Of a stretch of DNA of 43,323 nucleotides, positions 1 to 7,250 are shown piece after piece (within the stretch, counting starts at the first letter, position 1; each line of letters begins with the position of its first letter). Source of the DNA: Candidatus Moraniibacteriota bacterium (GTDB lineage: Bacteria; Patescibacteriota; Minisyncoccia; Moranbacterales; UBA2206); NCBI GenBank assembly GCA_030679995.1, contig JAUXSK010000025.1, positions 1 to 43,323 of the forward strand, given 5' to 3'. The position numbers and the translations under genes were made by a program. The notes under the pieces were generated by a model. That model did not search any database. It saw only the letters and a program-made list of their open reading frames with translations, and was not told the DNA's origin.

Positions 1-131
1 AATCACAAATAAATTCAAAATTGCAATTTTCAAAATTATAAACTTTTTGAATTTTGATTATTGTAATTTATTTGGAATTTGATGCTTTGAATTTTGGATT
101 TTAAAAATTTTGATAACTCACCCGCCATCTA
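1..131. repeat. AT-rich interspersed intergenic repeat, downstream of gap
   Basis: This stretch is built from short words such as AAATTCAAAATT, CAAAATT and GAATTTTG on both strands. The same kind of sequence recurs at 8849-8948, 14380-14445, 26940-26987 and 28830-28865, and inside the hypF-like gene at 5179-5235. I see no gene and no clear terminator in it. Such degenerate AT repeats are typical intergenic filler in this group; a function is not evident. Confidence 0.5.
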
Positions 132-1136
132 CTATAATTTACTGCCCACCAACTCCGCCATTTCCACCAACCGGTTGGAATATCCCCATTCATTATCATA
201 CCAGCCGACCACTTTGATCAGATTGCCATTTGCCATAGTCAAAGGCAAATCTACGATCGCAGAATTCGGATTACCCTTGAAATCCATAGAAACCAGTTGC
301 CCGTCTTCGGCCGCCAGGATATTTTTCAATCCGCCTTGCGCCGCCATCCTGAACGCGTTATTGATCTGTTCGACACTGGTTTCCTGCTTGACGATGCAGA
401 TGAAATCCACGATGGAAACGACTGGGGTCGGCACGCGCAATGATATGCCGTCCAATTTCCCTTCCAAATGCTTCATTACCAACCCGACCGTCTTGGCCGC
501 ACCGGTCGTAGTCGGAATGATGTTTAGAGCAGCCGCTCTGGCCCGGCGCAAATCACGATGAGGCAAATCTTGCAGACGCTGGTCGTTCGTATACGAATGG
601 GTAGTCGTCATAAAACCCTTTTCCAGTCCGAAATTCTCATCAAGCACTTTGATTATCGGTGCCAAGCAATTAGTCGTGCAGGAGCCGTTGGAAATTATAT
701 TATCTTTTTCCGGGTCGTATTCATTTTCATTGATACCGAGGATATAGACTGGGATATCCCCCTTGGGCGGCGCCGACAGGACGACTTTGCGCGCTCCGGC
801 CAACAGATGTTTTTGCGCTTTTTCACGATCCTCGAAGATTCCCGTGCATTCCAAAACGACGTCCACACCCAGGTCATGCCACGGCAATTTTTCCGGCGCC
901 GGCTCGCTTAGATATTTTATCCGCTTGCCATCCACGATCAGGAATGACTCCTGCTCGTCGATTTCCACCGCGCGATGGTATTTGCCATAATTCGAATCAT
1001 ATTGCAAAAGATGCGCCGCCGTCTTCAAGTCGGTCAGGTCATTGATAGCCACGACTTCCAAATCTTCTTTTTCAAAAGCGATTTTGAAACTTGGCCGTCC
1101 GATCCGGCCGAAACCGTTGATTGCGATTTTTGTCAT
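132..1136 (-). CDS. gap: glyceraldehyde-3-phosphate dehydrogenase (type I, 334 aa)
   Basis: Cytosolic glycolytic enzyme that oxidises glyceraldehyde 3-phosphate to 1,3-bisphosphoglycerate with NAD(P)+. The N-terminus carries the Rossmann motif INGFGRIGR. The active site SNGSCTTNC, with the catalytic Cys, lies near residue 150, and the C-terminus has the expected WYDNEWGYSNR. The length is normal for the family. It is the last gene of the minus-strand block that starts with the hydrogenase small and large subunits, 21 nt downstream of the hypA-like gene. The NADH-producing step of glycolysis is therefore probably co-expressed with the enzyme that can re-oxidise NADH by making H2. That coupling is inferred from gene order; the enzyme identity is secure. 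Confidence 0.97.
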   Translation of the reverse strand: MTKIAINGFGRIGRPSFKIAFEKEDLEVVAINDLTDLKTAAHLLQYDSNYGKYHRAVEIDEQESFLIVDGKRIKYLSEPAPEKLPWHDLGVDVVLECTGIFEDREKAQKHLLAGARKVVLSAPPKGDIPVYILGINENEYDPEKDNIISNGSCTTNCLAPIIKVLDENFGLEKGFMTTTHSYTNDQRLQDLPHRDLRRARAAALNIIPTTTGAAKTVGLVMKHLEGKLDGISLRVPTPVVSIVDFICIVKQETSVEQINNAFRMAAQGGLKNILAAEDGQLVSMDFKGNPNSAIVDLPLTMANGNLIKVVGWYDNEWGYSNRLVEMAELVGSKL

Positions 1137-1157
1137 AAGATGGAATTTATAAATTTA

Positions 1158-1445
1158 TTATATTTCGATATTCGTGATTTTCCAATTTCCGCCCGCCACT
1201 TTTTCAATCTTAAACCGCGTATTTTTCAGAATCGTATCTTTGGCGATGCTTTCGATTCCGAACCGCACGTTTTCCAGATCCAGCTCATCGAAATGCTCGT
1301 CATGCGCGTGGTCGTGATGGTGGTTATGCGGTATGCTGGCGCCGCCGATTTCCAAGGAAACCGATTTGATATTTCCGATCTTTTTTTCCTGGCTGATCCG
1401 CAAGACGGCATCGACGATTTCTTTGGCTAATAAAAAATCATGCAT
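1158..1445 (-). CDS. hypA: HypA-like nickel metallochaperone, truncated, with His-rich loop (95 aa)
   Basis: HypA delivers Ni to the large subunit of NiFe hydrogenases. The protein starts MHD, matching the family's N-terminal Ni-binding MHE with Asp for Glu, and continues with typical HypA core segments (SVSLEIGG, LENVRFGIESIAKDT). Two things are odd. Between residues 40 and 51 there are seven histidines within twelve residues, resembling the Ni-storage stretches of HypB proteins. The C-terminal zinc domain with its two CxxC motifs is absent: the protein ends about ten residues after the core. Only 21 nt separate the stop from gap, so no lost zinc domain is hidden downstream. No hypB was found in the window, so the His-rich loop may take over Ni handling (inference). 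Confidence 0.8.
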   Translation of the reverse strand: MHDFLLAKEIVDAVLRISQEKKIGNIKSVSLEIGGASIPHNHHHDHAHDEHFDELDLENVRFGIESIAKDTILKNTRFKIEKVAGGNWKITNIEI

Positions 1446-1511
1446 AGAGGTTTCATGAGACGCGGCTCGCGAACATAGGCGTTGCGCGCTTCACATCATA
1501 TGTTACGCGAT

Positions 1512-1886
1512 TTACGATTTCCACAATCCGTGGACATTGCAATAGGCCCGCACTTCGATGTGCTCGGCTTCCAAACAGAACTCCGCTTCCGGTTCCATAC
1601 CTGGCTCCAGATGCTTCCGGTAGACGCGATGCTCGGTTATGACTTCGATCCATTCGATATAGTGCTCGCTTTCCATCGGATGCGGCACGCTGCCCACCCG
1701 TACGATCACGCCTTCACTGAACCTTTCCACGACCGGCCTGTGTTTTTCATATTTTTCTTCTTCCTTTTGTTCAACTTGCAAATTCATCGGCTGGCCGCAA
1801 CACACCAACTCACCTACCCCGTTATGCACCACTTCGGTGATATTGCCGCAGATGTCGCATTTATAAACCTGTTTTAATTCCGTCAT
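1512..1886 (-). CDS. dfx: desulfoferrodoxin (2Fe superoxide reductase, 124 aa)
   Basis: Superoxide reductase of anaerobes: it reduces superoxide to peroxide without releasing O2. The N-terminal desulforedoxin-like domain has CDIC near residue 10 and CC (GELVCCGQPM) near residue 28, the rubredoxin-type Fe ligands. The C-terminal neelaredoxin domain carries the catalytic-centre histidines and cysteine in VPHPMESEHYIEWIE and AYCNVHGLW. It lies 18 nt downstream of the hydrogenase large subunit on the same strand, so it is probably in the same transcript and protects an oxygen-sensitive enzyme. The length and both metal sites look complete. Confidence 0.95.
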   Translation of the reverse strand: MTELKQVYKCDICGNITEVVHNGVGELVCCGQPMNLQVEQKEEEKYEKHRPVVERFSEGVIVRVGSVPHPMESEHYIEWIEVITEHRVYRKHLEPGMEPEAEFCLEAEHIEVRAYCNVHGLWKS

Positions 1887-1904
1887 AATTTTGTATTTAA
1901 AAAA

Positions 1905-3164
1905 TTAGTGCACCGCGCAGGAAATACACGGATCATAGGCTCGGATGAAACCGCGCAATTTCTTTTGTTTATCTTGATCCTTAAGGTTGATTATTTCTTT
2001 GATATACTCCGCCACATCATCTTCCAGATTGGCCAGGAATTGGGCGGTCGGCGTAATGATATTCACGTTTTTCACATAACCCTTATCATCCACATCGACA
2101 TGGTAGTAGAGCGTCCCGCGCGGAGCTTCGACCGCCGCCACGCCGACTCCCCCGGCGATTTCATACGGCCGAGTGATGACCTTCTCCAAATCGGAATTCA
2201 GAAGTTCCTTTATGAGCCTGGTAGATTCTTCGACGCAATGGATGAGCTCGACCATCTGGCACAGGATATTGTGGAACGGATTATAGTCCGGAAAAGTGAA
2301 ATTCAAGCTTTCCAAATATCTGCTCGCCTGCGGATTGAGCTTGCTGCGGTTGATATTGATCCGGGCGATCGCGCCGACCATATAACTTATCCCATTATGC
2401 TCGACTTTCTTGATCACTTCGTCCTGTTTCTGTAATTCTTGGAAATCCTGTTCGAATTTTTCCACCGGGATATGCAAGCCGTACGAGGAAACTATGTCGC
2501 CATCATAAACCGCATATTGCCCTTTTTTAGTCAGGCACACATATTCGGTTTCCCGCCGGAAATTGGGAATCTTGATTTTTTTAAAAAATTCCCCTAGCGC
2601 GACGGCGTCTTGCAATGCCCGCTCGCTGTCCACGACGATCTTCCGCAAGGCTTCCGCCTCCGGAGCTTTTTTAAAACCACCCACTTCGTTGGTCAGCGGG
2701 TGGATGACCCGTCCGCCGATGACCCGCACGATATCCATACCGAATTCCCGCAGACGCACCGCGATTTTCGTCTCTTCCGGATAAGTACTGATTAATTGGA
2801 TGTCATTATCCATATCCAAAAAATCCGCCAGTGACAGGAAAAAAAGATGCAAAGCATGCGAATGGATGATTTGCGCCAATTCCATCACCGCGCGCAACTT
2901 CTCGGTTTCCGGCGTGACCTTCACGCCCATCGCGTTCTCCAAAGCCTTGATCGAGGTCAGGTTGTGCACCACCGGACAGATTCCGCAGATCCGTTGGGCG
3001 ATGATTGGCATATCTGTATAATAGCGTCCGATCAAGACGCCCTCGATCAGACGGATGCCCTCCTGCACTTCCAACTTGGCGCTTTTGACATCCCCGTCCA
3101 ACACGCTCGCCATAAACCCGGCATGTCCCTCCATTTTTGCGATATGGTTTATTTTTATGTCCAT
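1905..3164 (-). CDS. hydL: [NiFe] hydrogenase large subunit, group 3-like, without C-terminal extension
   Basis: Catalytic subunit holding the NiFe(CN)2CO site. From the chosen Met at 3164 it is 419 aa. The conserved Glu is in MEGH (residue 13), the first metal motif RICGIC has C60 and C63, and the second is DPCISCAVH with C413 and C416. The protein stops directly after that His. Most large subunits carry a further peptide that a HyaD/HycI-type protease removes after Ni insertion; here it is encoded already in the mature form. The start at 3164 is preferred because an upstream Met at 3206 would overlap the small-subunit gene and adds a non-conserved leader. It follows hydS by 13 nt. Group 3 assignment is by motif style and diaphorase partners; a phylogeny was not possible. 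Confidence 0.95.
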   Translation of the reverse strand: MDIKINHIAKMEGHAGFMASVLDGDVKSAKLEVQEGIRLIEGVLIGRYYTDMPIIAQRICGICPVVHNLTSIKALENAMGVKVTPETEKLRAVMELAQIIHSHALHLFFLSLADFLDMDNDIQLISTYPEETKIAVRLREFGMDIVRVIGGRVIHPLTNEVGGFKKAPEAEALRKIVVDSERALQDAVALGEFFKKIKIPNFRRETEYVCLTKKGQYAVYDGDIVSSYGLHIPVEKFEQDFQELQKQDEVIKKVEHNGISYMVGAIARININRSKLNPQASRYLESLNFTFPDYNPFHNILCQMVELIHCVEESTRLIKELLNSDLEKVITRPYEIAGGVGVAAVEAPRGTLYYHVDVDDKGYVKNVNIITPTAQFLANLEDDVAEYIKEIINLKDQDKQKKLRGFIRAYDPCISCAVH

Positions 3165-3177
3165 AATTTTTGTATTT

Positions 3178-4293
3178 TTATGATTTTTCCCGCTCCTCGA
3201 TGTCATCCCTCAGTCCGAAAATTTCAGCGATGTTTTCAAATTCATGGTCGCTCACCATATTCCTGAGAGCCGCGCGCATCGCTTTCACGTTGCCCGTCGG
3301 CCGAAGACCGCGACAACCCTGGCAAGTCATCCGGGAGGTCGGACAGACCGCGCCGCACCCACCCTGGATCATCGGTCCGAAACACGGTTTCTTATCAAGC
3401 AACAAACAGCGGTTGCCGGCCGCTTTGCATTCGACGCAAACCGGCTGATCAGGGATGACCGGAATCCGGCCCGCCAGCAATTCCGGAATGTAACGCAAAA
3501 ATTCCTCGCCGGAAATCGGGCAGCCCGGAAAAACGAAATCGACTTTTACGAAATTATCAATCTCCCTGATTTCCGGATTATTGATGCCGTGGATATATTT
3601 ATAGACATGCTTGATCGTATTGGCGCCTTCCTGGTAATTTTTGATTTCCGGGATACCGCCCATCGCCGCGCAATTGCCCAGCGCCACCAATAGCTTGCTT
3701 CTTTTACGCAAGGCTTCCAAAGTTTTCACGTTTTCTTCCGTTACCGGATTGCCTTCCACCAGAACCAAATCTAACTCGCCACCACCGTCTTCCTCGTCCT
3801 CGATCAAGCGGAAATCCACCATTTCAATCTTTCCTACGAAATCCAAAAATTTCTCTCCTAGATCAAGCAAAGCGAACTGGCAACCCTCGCAGGAAGTCAG
3901 ACTGGCGATAGCCACCCGCGGTTTTCTCACCGCGGCCTTCGCCCGCTTTGGGGCTATATTTTTTATCCTTACAGCCTTGCCGGTTTTTTTCACATCCGCA
4001 GTTACCGGAGATATCTTGACCTTTTTTTTAACAGCGGATTTTATGGCCGGTTTTTTCTTCCGGTCTGGCGTTTTTTTCCCAACCGCGGATTTGCTTAGCG
4101 ACGTTTTCTTCACACCCGCAGCCTTGCTCTTGGCCGGGACTTTTTTCTTCACTGCCGGTTTTGCCGCCGATTTTTTCGTTTCCGGTTTTTTATCAACCTT
4201 CTTGACCGCTTTGGCTGATGGTTTTTTCCGCACAGCTACGGCAGACAGTTTGCTGAGAAAATTGGAAATTTTTGATTTTTTATTTTCCGCCAT
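3178..4293 (-). CDS. hydS: [NiFe] hydrogenase small subunit with long Lys/Ala/Pro-rich N-terminal tail (371 aa)
   Basis: Electron-transfer subunit of the hydrogenase. Residues 126-371 are the conserved part: CEGC (C135, C138), GNC (C208) and PGCP (C258) bind the proximal 4Fe-4S cluster. Eight more cysteines (C286, 289, 296, 304, 313, 317, 324, 327) would hold two further clusters, as in MvhG-like group 3 small subunits. Residues 1-125 are very basic and low-complexity, with many KKP, AVKK and KSA repeats like histone H1 or HU tails, and contain no Met after the first. A GTG at residue 122, just before the conserved start, is an alternative start, but the tail is a clean reading frame of protein-like composition. 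It is the first gene of the hydS-hydL-dfx-hypA-gap block. Confidence 0.93.
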   Translation of the reverse strand: MAENKKSKISNFLSKLSAVAVRKKPSAKAVKKVDKKPETKKSAAKPAVKKKVPAKSKAAGVKKTSLSKSAVGKKTPDRKKKPAIKSAVKKKVKISPVTADVKKTGKAVRIKNIAPKRAKAAVRKPRVAIASLTSCEGCQFALLDLGEKFLDFVGKIEMVDFRLIEDEEDGGGELDLVLVEGNPVTEENVKTLEALRKRSKLLVALGNCAAMGGIPEIKNYQEGANTIKHVYKYIHGINNPEIREIDNFVKVDFVFPGCPISGEEFLRYIPELLAGRIPVIPDQPVCVECKAAGNRCLLLDKKPCFGPMIQGGCGAVCPTSRMTCQGCRGLRPTGNVKAMRAALRNMVSDHEFENIAEIFGLRDDIEEREKS

Positions 4294-4314
4294 ATCGTTT
4301 TTATTTTATGATTT

Positions 4315-4323
4315 ATTTTACCA
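4315..4323 (-). promoter_or_regulatory. extended -10 promoter of the hydS-hydL-dfx-hypA-gap block
   Basis: On the minus strand the sequence TGGTAAAAT forms an extended -10 about 20 nt upstream of the hydS ATG, with only a weak -35 at the right distance. A second TAAAAT lies closer, 9 nt before the ATG. The site faces the hypF-like promoter within a 78-nt divergent spacer, so both transcription units could be coordinated. Confidence 0.4.
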
Positions 4324-4356
4324 CATTCCGGCTGAATTTAAAAACTGCCGATAACT

Positions 4357-4365
4357 TGCTATACT
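4357..4365 (+). promoter_or_regulatory. extended -10 promoter of the hypF-like gene (leaderless)
   Basis: TGCTATACT is an extended -10 (TGnTATACT). Six bases (4366-4371) separate it from the ATG at 4372, so transcription would begin at or next to the start codon. No Shine-Dalgarno sequence is present. hydB and hydC show the same -10, six bases, ATG arrangement. Confidence 0.5.
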
Positions 4366-4371
4366 GGACAG

Positions 4372-5532
4372 ATGGAGACATTCGCATATGAAAACAAGAA
4401 CGCCCGGCGGATTCTAGCCCTCGGCCCGGAATCGAACGGCAATTTTTCCGTCTTCCAATCCGGTAAAATTTATTTTTCCGAAGATTTCGGGGATTTGATG
4501 GAAGACGCGAATTATCTCAAGTTCAAAAAAAAGATAAGCATATTTTTAAAAGAGAAAAAGATCAAACCGGACATCATCCTGACCGATTCGCATCCTTCCT
4601 ATAGGACGACTGCGCTTGGCCGGGATTTAGCTAAAAAGTACGCGGCTGGACACATCCTAATCCAACACCATCTCGCCCACATCTTTTCCGCCATCGGCGA
4701 CAAGCGGATTTCAGATGACGGATACGCGTTGCCTAAAGATTTTTTCGGCATCGCTATCGACGGCACCGGTTACGGATCGGACGGCAGGATTTGGGGCGGA
4801 GAAATATTCAAATTTGAAAATCAAAAGTTAAAAGTCAAAAATATTAAACGAATCGGGCATTTGGAAAATCAAATCATGCTTGGCGGCGAGTTAGCGATCC
4901 AAGAACCGGCGCGGATGTTGATTGCAATTTTGGCCAAGTTTTTATCCAAAGAAGAAATTTATGCACACATAAAAAAATATTATTCCGCCCAAGAATTCGA
5001 GGTTTTATATAACCAATCGCAACAAAATTTCAATTGCATCGAAACCTCCAGCACGGGCCGGATTTTAGACGCCGTATCCTTGCTTTTGGGTTTTTGCGGA
5101 AACGGAAGGAATTACAAACACGAGCCGGTTTATTTACTGGAAAAAAATTCAACGAAGCCTTACGCTGATTTACATCCGAAATTACAAATCACAAATTACA
5201 AATCACAAACAAACTCAAAATTAGAAATCCAAAACCTGAAACATTATGTATTGCCGACTACGCCATTATTTGAATATCTAATCGAAAATTTACACAAAGA
5301 CAGCTCCAGGCTCGCCGCCACCGCCCAACTCTACATCGCTGAAGGTTTATATGAAATACTTTGCCATTCCGGCCTTGGGCTGGAATCCGGTTTTTTCGCC
5401 GGCGGCCTCGCCAACAACGAAGCGATTTCCAAATACCTGGTCTCCAAGGGTGTTTATGCGAATAAAAAAATCCCCCGCGGCGACGCCGGGCTTTCGTTCG
5501 GACAAATCATTTTCTACTTATCCGGCCATTAA
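4372..5532 (+). CDS. hypF: HypF-like carbamoyltransferase, C-terminal Kae1-like domain only (386 aa)
   Basis: HypF makes the carbamoyl group that HypE turns into the CN ligands of the NiFe site. Full HypF is about 750 aa with acylphosphatase, zinc-finger, YrdC-like and Kae1-like domains. This protein has only the last one. The metal/nucleotide motif HHLAH is at residues 99-103, DGTGYGSDGRIWGGE at 130-144, SSTGRILDAV near 226-235, and a C-terminal GGLANNEA motif matches the Kae1 fold. The YrdC step (carbamoyl-AMP formation) must come from elsewhere, for example a separate protein. Two segments, about residues 148-158 and 270-290, are Asn/Lys/Gln-rich and encoded by the AT-rich repeat found between genes. 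It is transcribed away from hydS and is one of only two convincing plus-strand protein genes. Confidence 0.85.
   Translation: METFAYENKNARRILALGPESNGNFSVFQSGKIYFSEDFGDLMEDANYLKFKKKISIFLKEKKIKPDIILTDSHPSYRTTALGRDLAKKYAAGHILIQHHLAHIFSAIGDKRISDDGYALPKDFFGIAIDGTGYGSDGRIWGGEIFKFENQKLKVKNIKRIGHLENQIMLGGELAIQEPARMLIAILAKFLSKEEIYAHIKKYYSAQEFEVLYNQSQQNFNCIETSSTGRILDAVSLLLGFCGNGRNYKHEPVYLLEKNSTKPYADLHPKLQITNYKSQTNSKLEIQNLKHYVLPTTPLFEYLIENLHKDSSRLAATAQLYIAEGLYEILCHSGLGLESGFFAGGLANNEAISKYLVSKGVYANKKIPRGDAGLSFGQIIFYLSGH
5179..5235 (+). repeat. AT-rich interspersed repeat inside the hypF-like coding sequence
   Basis: The words AATTACAAATCACAAA are repeated in tandem and followed by CAAACTCAAAATTAG. This closely resembles the intergenic sequence at positions 1-30 of the window. 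It is in frame and encodes about 20 residues rich in Asn, Gln, Thr, Lys and Ser that lie between conserved HypF blocks, so it looks like a tolerated insertion. Confidence 0.55.
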
Positions 5533-5582
5533 AAAAGACGGGAGGCTGGTTGTTTTTTGCAACAACTGCCTACCCGTCTTTT
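5533..5582. terminator. long hairpin terminator between convergent hypF-like gene and the 172-aa gene
   Basis: The arms GACGGG-A-GGC and GCC-TA-CCCGTC, with an inner GTTGTT/AACAAC stem, form a strong hairpin right after the hypF-like stop. Poly-A precedes it and TTTTG follows, so it can act on both strands between the two converging genes. Confidence 0.7.
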
Positions 5583-5613
5583 GCGGCGACGCGCCTCCGA
5601 TCGAAGCGCGTCA

Positions 5614-6132
5614 TCAATGCACCCAGAGGAAAGGCTTTATCGTCAATATAGACTCCCCCTCCAAATATTTTTCAGGTTTTTCGCACTCGTACTCCTCGAA
5701 TATTTCGCAGGTCAATTCCTGCGTTTCTTCGTTTACGGTCTGTGCGAACTTCTGCTCGCAGTCCTGGGTGGCGACAAGAACGCTGATTGTTTTATTTTCC
5801 AGATTGCCGATCAAAGCATCCGTCCTATTTATAATTCCATCAGGACTCATCATGACCAAATTGGCGCTGCCAAAGTTGTTCTTCGTCAACTCCTCCACTT
5901 TTTGCCGGTAAAAAAATTTTATCTGCTTATACTTTGCCTCTTTTCCCGAGCAATCCCAGGATTTTTCTTCGACAACTCGGATGATAGCCGGATCATCCAG
6001 GCTATCGGGAATTACGAAAGAATATTCCTTCGTGACTCCTCCAAGAAAAGATATTATGACAGCCCAACAAAAAATAATTATTGCTATTACAACCATCACA
6101 TATACTACCATCGCCACTGTTTCCTTCCTCAT
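5614..6132 (-). CDS. uncharacterised membrane-anchored protein (172 aa)
   Basis: I do not recognise the family. Residues about 7-32 are a strongly hydrophobic segment (VAMVVYVMVVIAIIIFCWAVIISFL) after a short MRKE start, so the protein is probably a type II anchored or signal-anchored protein with an extracytoplasmic domain of about 140 aa. That domain contains Cys at about 61, 125, 142 and 150, which could form disulfides. The start is well supported: AGGAGGA lies just upstream of the ATG, a strong Shine-Dalgarno sequence that almost all other genes here lack. It has its own promoter overlapping the hypE stop. Neighbouring hyp genes do not by themselves indicate a hydrogenase role. Confidence 0.7.
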   Translation of the reverse strand: MRKETVAMVVYVMVVIAIIIFCWAVIISFLGGVTKEYSFVIPDSLDDPAIIRVVEEKSWDCSGKEAKYKQIKFFYRQKVEELTKNNFGSANLVMMSPDGIINRTDALIGNLENKTISVLVATQDCEQKFAQTVNEETQELTCEIFEEYECEKPEKYLEGESILTIKPFLWVH

Positions 6133-6244
6133 AGCACTTCCTCCTGAAAATTATTCTGTTCGAACCGGCGGAGCACCCACAGGTTCTTTTTTATGATGTA
6201 ACCGTAAGATCGCCCTTATTCAAATTTTAAAAGACCAATGTGCA

Positions 6245-6273
6245 AACATAGCACATTCCGGCCTTTTTGTCAA
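6245..6273 (-). promoter_or_regulatory. sigma70-type promoter of the 172-aa gene
   Basis: TTGACA (6273-6268 on the minus strand), a 17-nt spacer ending in TGC, and TATGTT (6250-6245) form a near-consensus promoter with an extended -10. The -35 overlaps the hypE stop codon. The leader is about 105 nt and ends in AGGAGGA. The spacer/-10 area also forms the hairpin AATGTGC/GCACATT, which could end hypE transcription. Confidence 0.65.
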
Positions 6274-7250
6274 CAGATCCGGGGAATCAATTTTCCACGC
6301 GGGATATCGATTTTTTTGACACCCCCCAGCGAAGTTTTCAAATACAGTCCGCGCCCGCGCGTGACAGCGCCGATGATTTTCGCCTCCTTGTTGAATTTTC
6401 GCAGTATTTGAATGGCTTTTTTGGCATATTTTTGCGGAACCGTCGCCACGAACCGGCCTTCCGACGGAAAAGAAAATTTGTCGATACCCAGAAGCTCCGA
6501 TAACGCGACCGTTTCCTTGGCAAACGGCAAAGCATCCTCTTCTAAAATTATTTTCACTTTGGATTTTTCCGCCATCTCATTGAGCACGGCCGCCGCTCCG
6601 CCCCGGGTCGGATCTTTGCACGAAGTCATATATTTGGCCACGCTTTGGATTTCCAGTGTCAAAGGCCGGCAATCGCTTCGGATTTTAGTCTTGTAATTGA
6701 AACGGCTAGCCAGAAGAGCCACGGCATGCTCGCCCAAATTGCCGGAAGCGATGACTGCGTCCCCTGCTTGCGCCCCGCTATTGTTGATTATTTTTTTGGC
6801 CAACCCCACTCCGGAAGTCGTGATCTCAAGTTTGTCGATCTTACCCCGTTCCGTAACTTTAGTGTCCCCTGTCACGATCGGTACGCCCGTAATTTTCGAA
6901 ATTTTTCCGATCGATTCCATTATTTTTTGCAAATCTTCTTCCGGAAAACCTTCTTCGATCACCAAACTCAAACCGATACCGATCGGGCGGGCGCCCATCA
7001 CCGACAGATCGTTGATGGTGCCGCACATCGCGATCTTGCCGATATCGCCGCCTGGGAAAAAAATCGGATCCACGATGAAAGCGTCCGTCGTAAAAACCAA
7101 TTGCTCCTTGCCGATCCGGAACGAAGCTCCGTCATCCTGCGTGTTTTTCCACCGGCGACTTGCGCTGAAATTCCGGCGGATCTGCGCGATCAACCGATTG
7201 GATTTTTCTCCGCCTGCTCCAGCTTCCAATTCGATCATTTCTTTTTCCAT
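6270..7250 (-). CDS. hypE: hydrogenase maturation protein HypE (carbamoyl dehydratase)
   Basis: HypE accepts the carbamoyl group from HypF on its C-terminal Cys and dehydrates it with ATP to a thiocyanate, the source of the CN ligands. The protein ends IPRIC, with the required terminal Cys. The N-terminal part has the family's GAGG and the PurM/ThiL-type ATP-binding segments (DDGASF, TTDAF, GTINDLSVMGA, VTGDTKV, SCKDPTRGG). Met at 7250 or 7238 can be the start; the latter gives an ATGA overlap with the VanZ-like gene and begins MIELEAGAGG, close to the usual N-terminus. It is translationally coupled to the genes upstream (hypC-hypD-vanZ-like-hypE). Confidence 0.95.
   Translation of the reverse strand: MEKEMIELEAGAGGEKSNRLIAQIRRNFSASRRWKNTQDDGASFRIGKEQLVFTTDAFIVDPIFFPGGDIGKIAMCGTINDLSVMGARPIGIGLSLVIEEGFPEEDLQKIMESIGKISKITGVPIVTGDTKVTERGKIDKLEITTSGVGLAKKIINNSGAQAGDAVIASGNLGEHAVALLASRFNYKTKIRSDCRPLTLEIQSVAKYMTSCKDPTRGGAAAVLNEMAEKSKVKIILEEDALPFAKETVALSELLGIDKFSFPSEGRFVATVPQKYAKKAIQILRKFNKEAKIIGAVTRGRGLYLKTSLGGVKKIDIPRGKLIPRIC

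Noticed and set aside
1-131. CRISPR array in the AT-rich repeats
   Set aside because: Repeat units are degenerate and unevenly spaced, without unique spacers of constant length, and there are no cas genes; the Cas4-like nuclease fits the RecB/AddB type equally well.
3641-4354. 237-aa plus-strand frame opposite hydS
   Set aside because: Its Phe/Thr/Ala-rich composition is the complement of the Lys/Ala/Pro tail of HydS; no independent gene signal.
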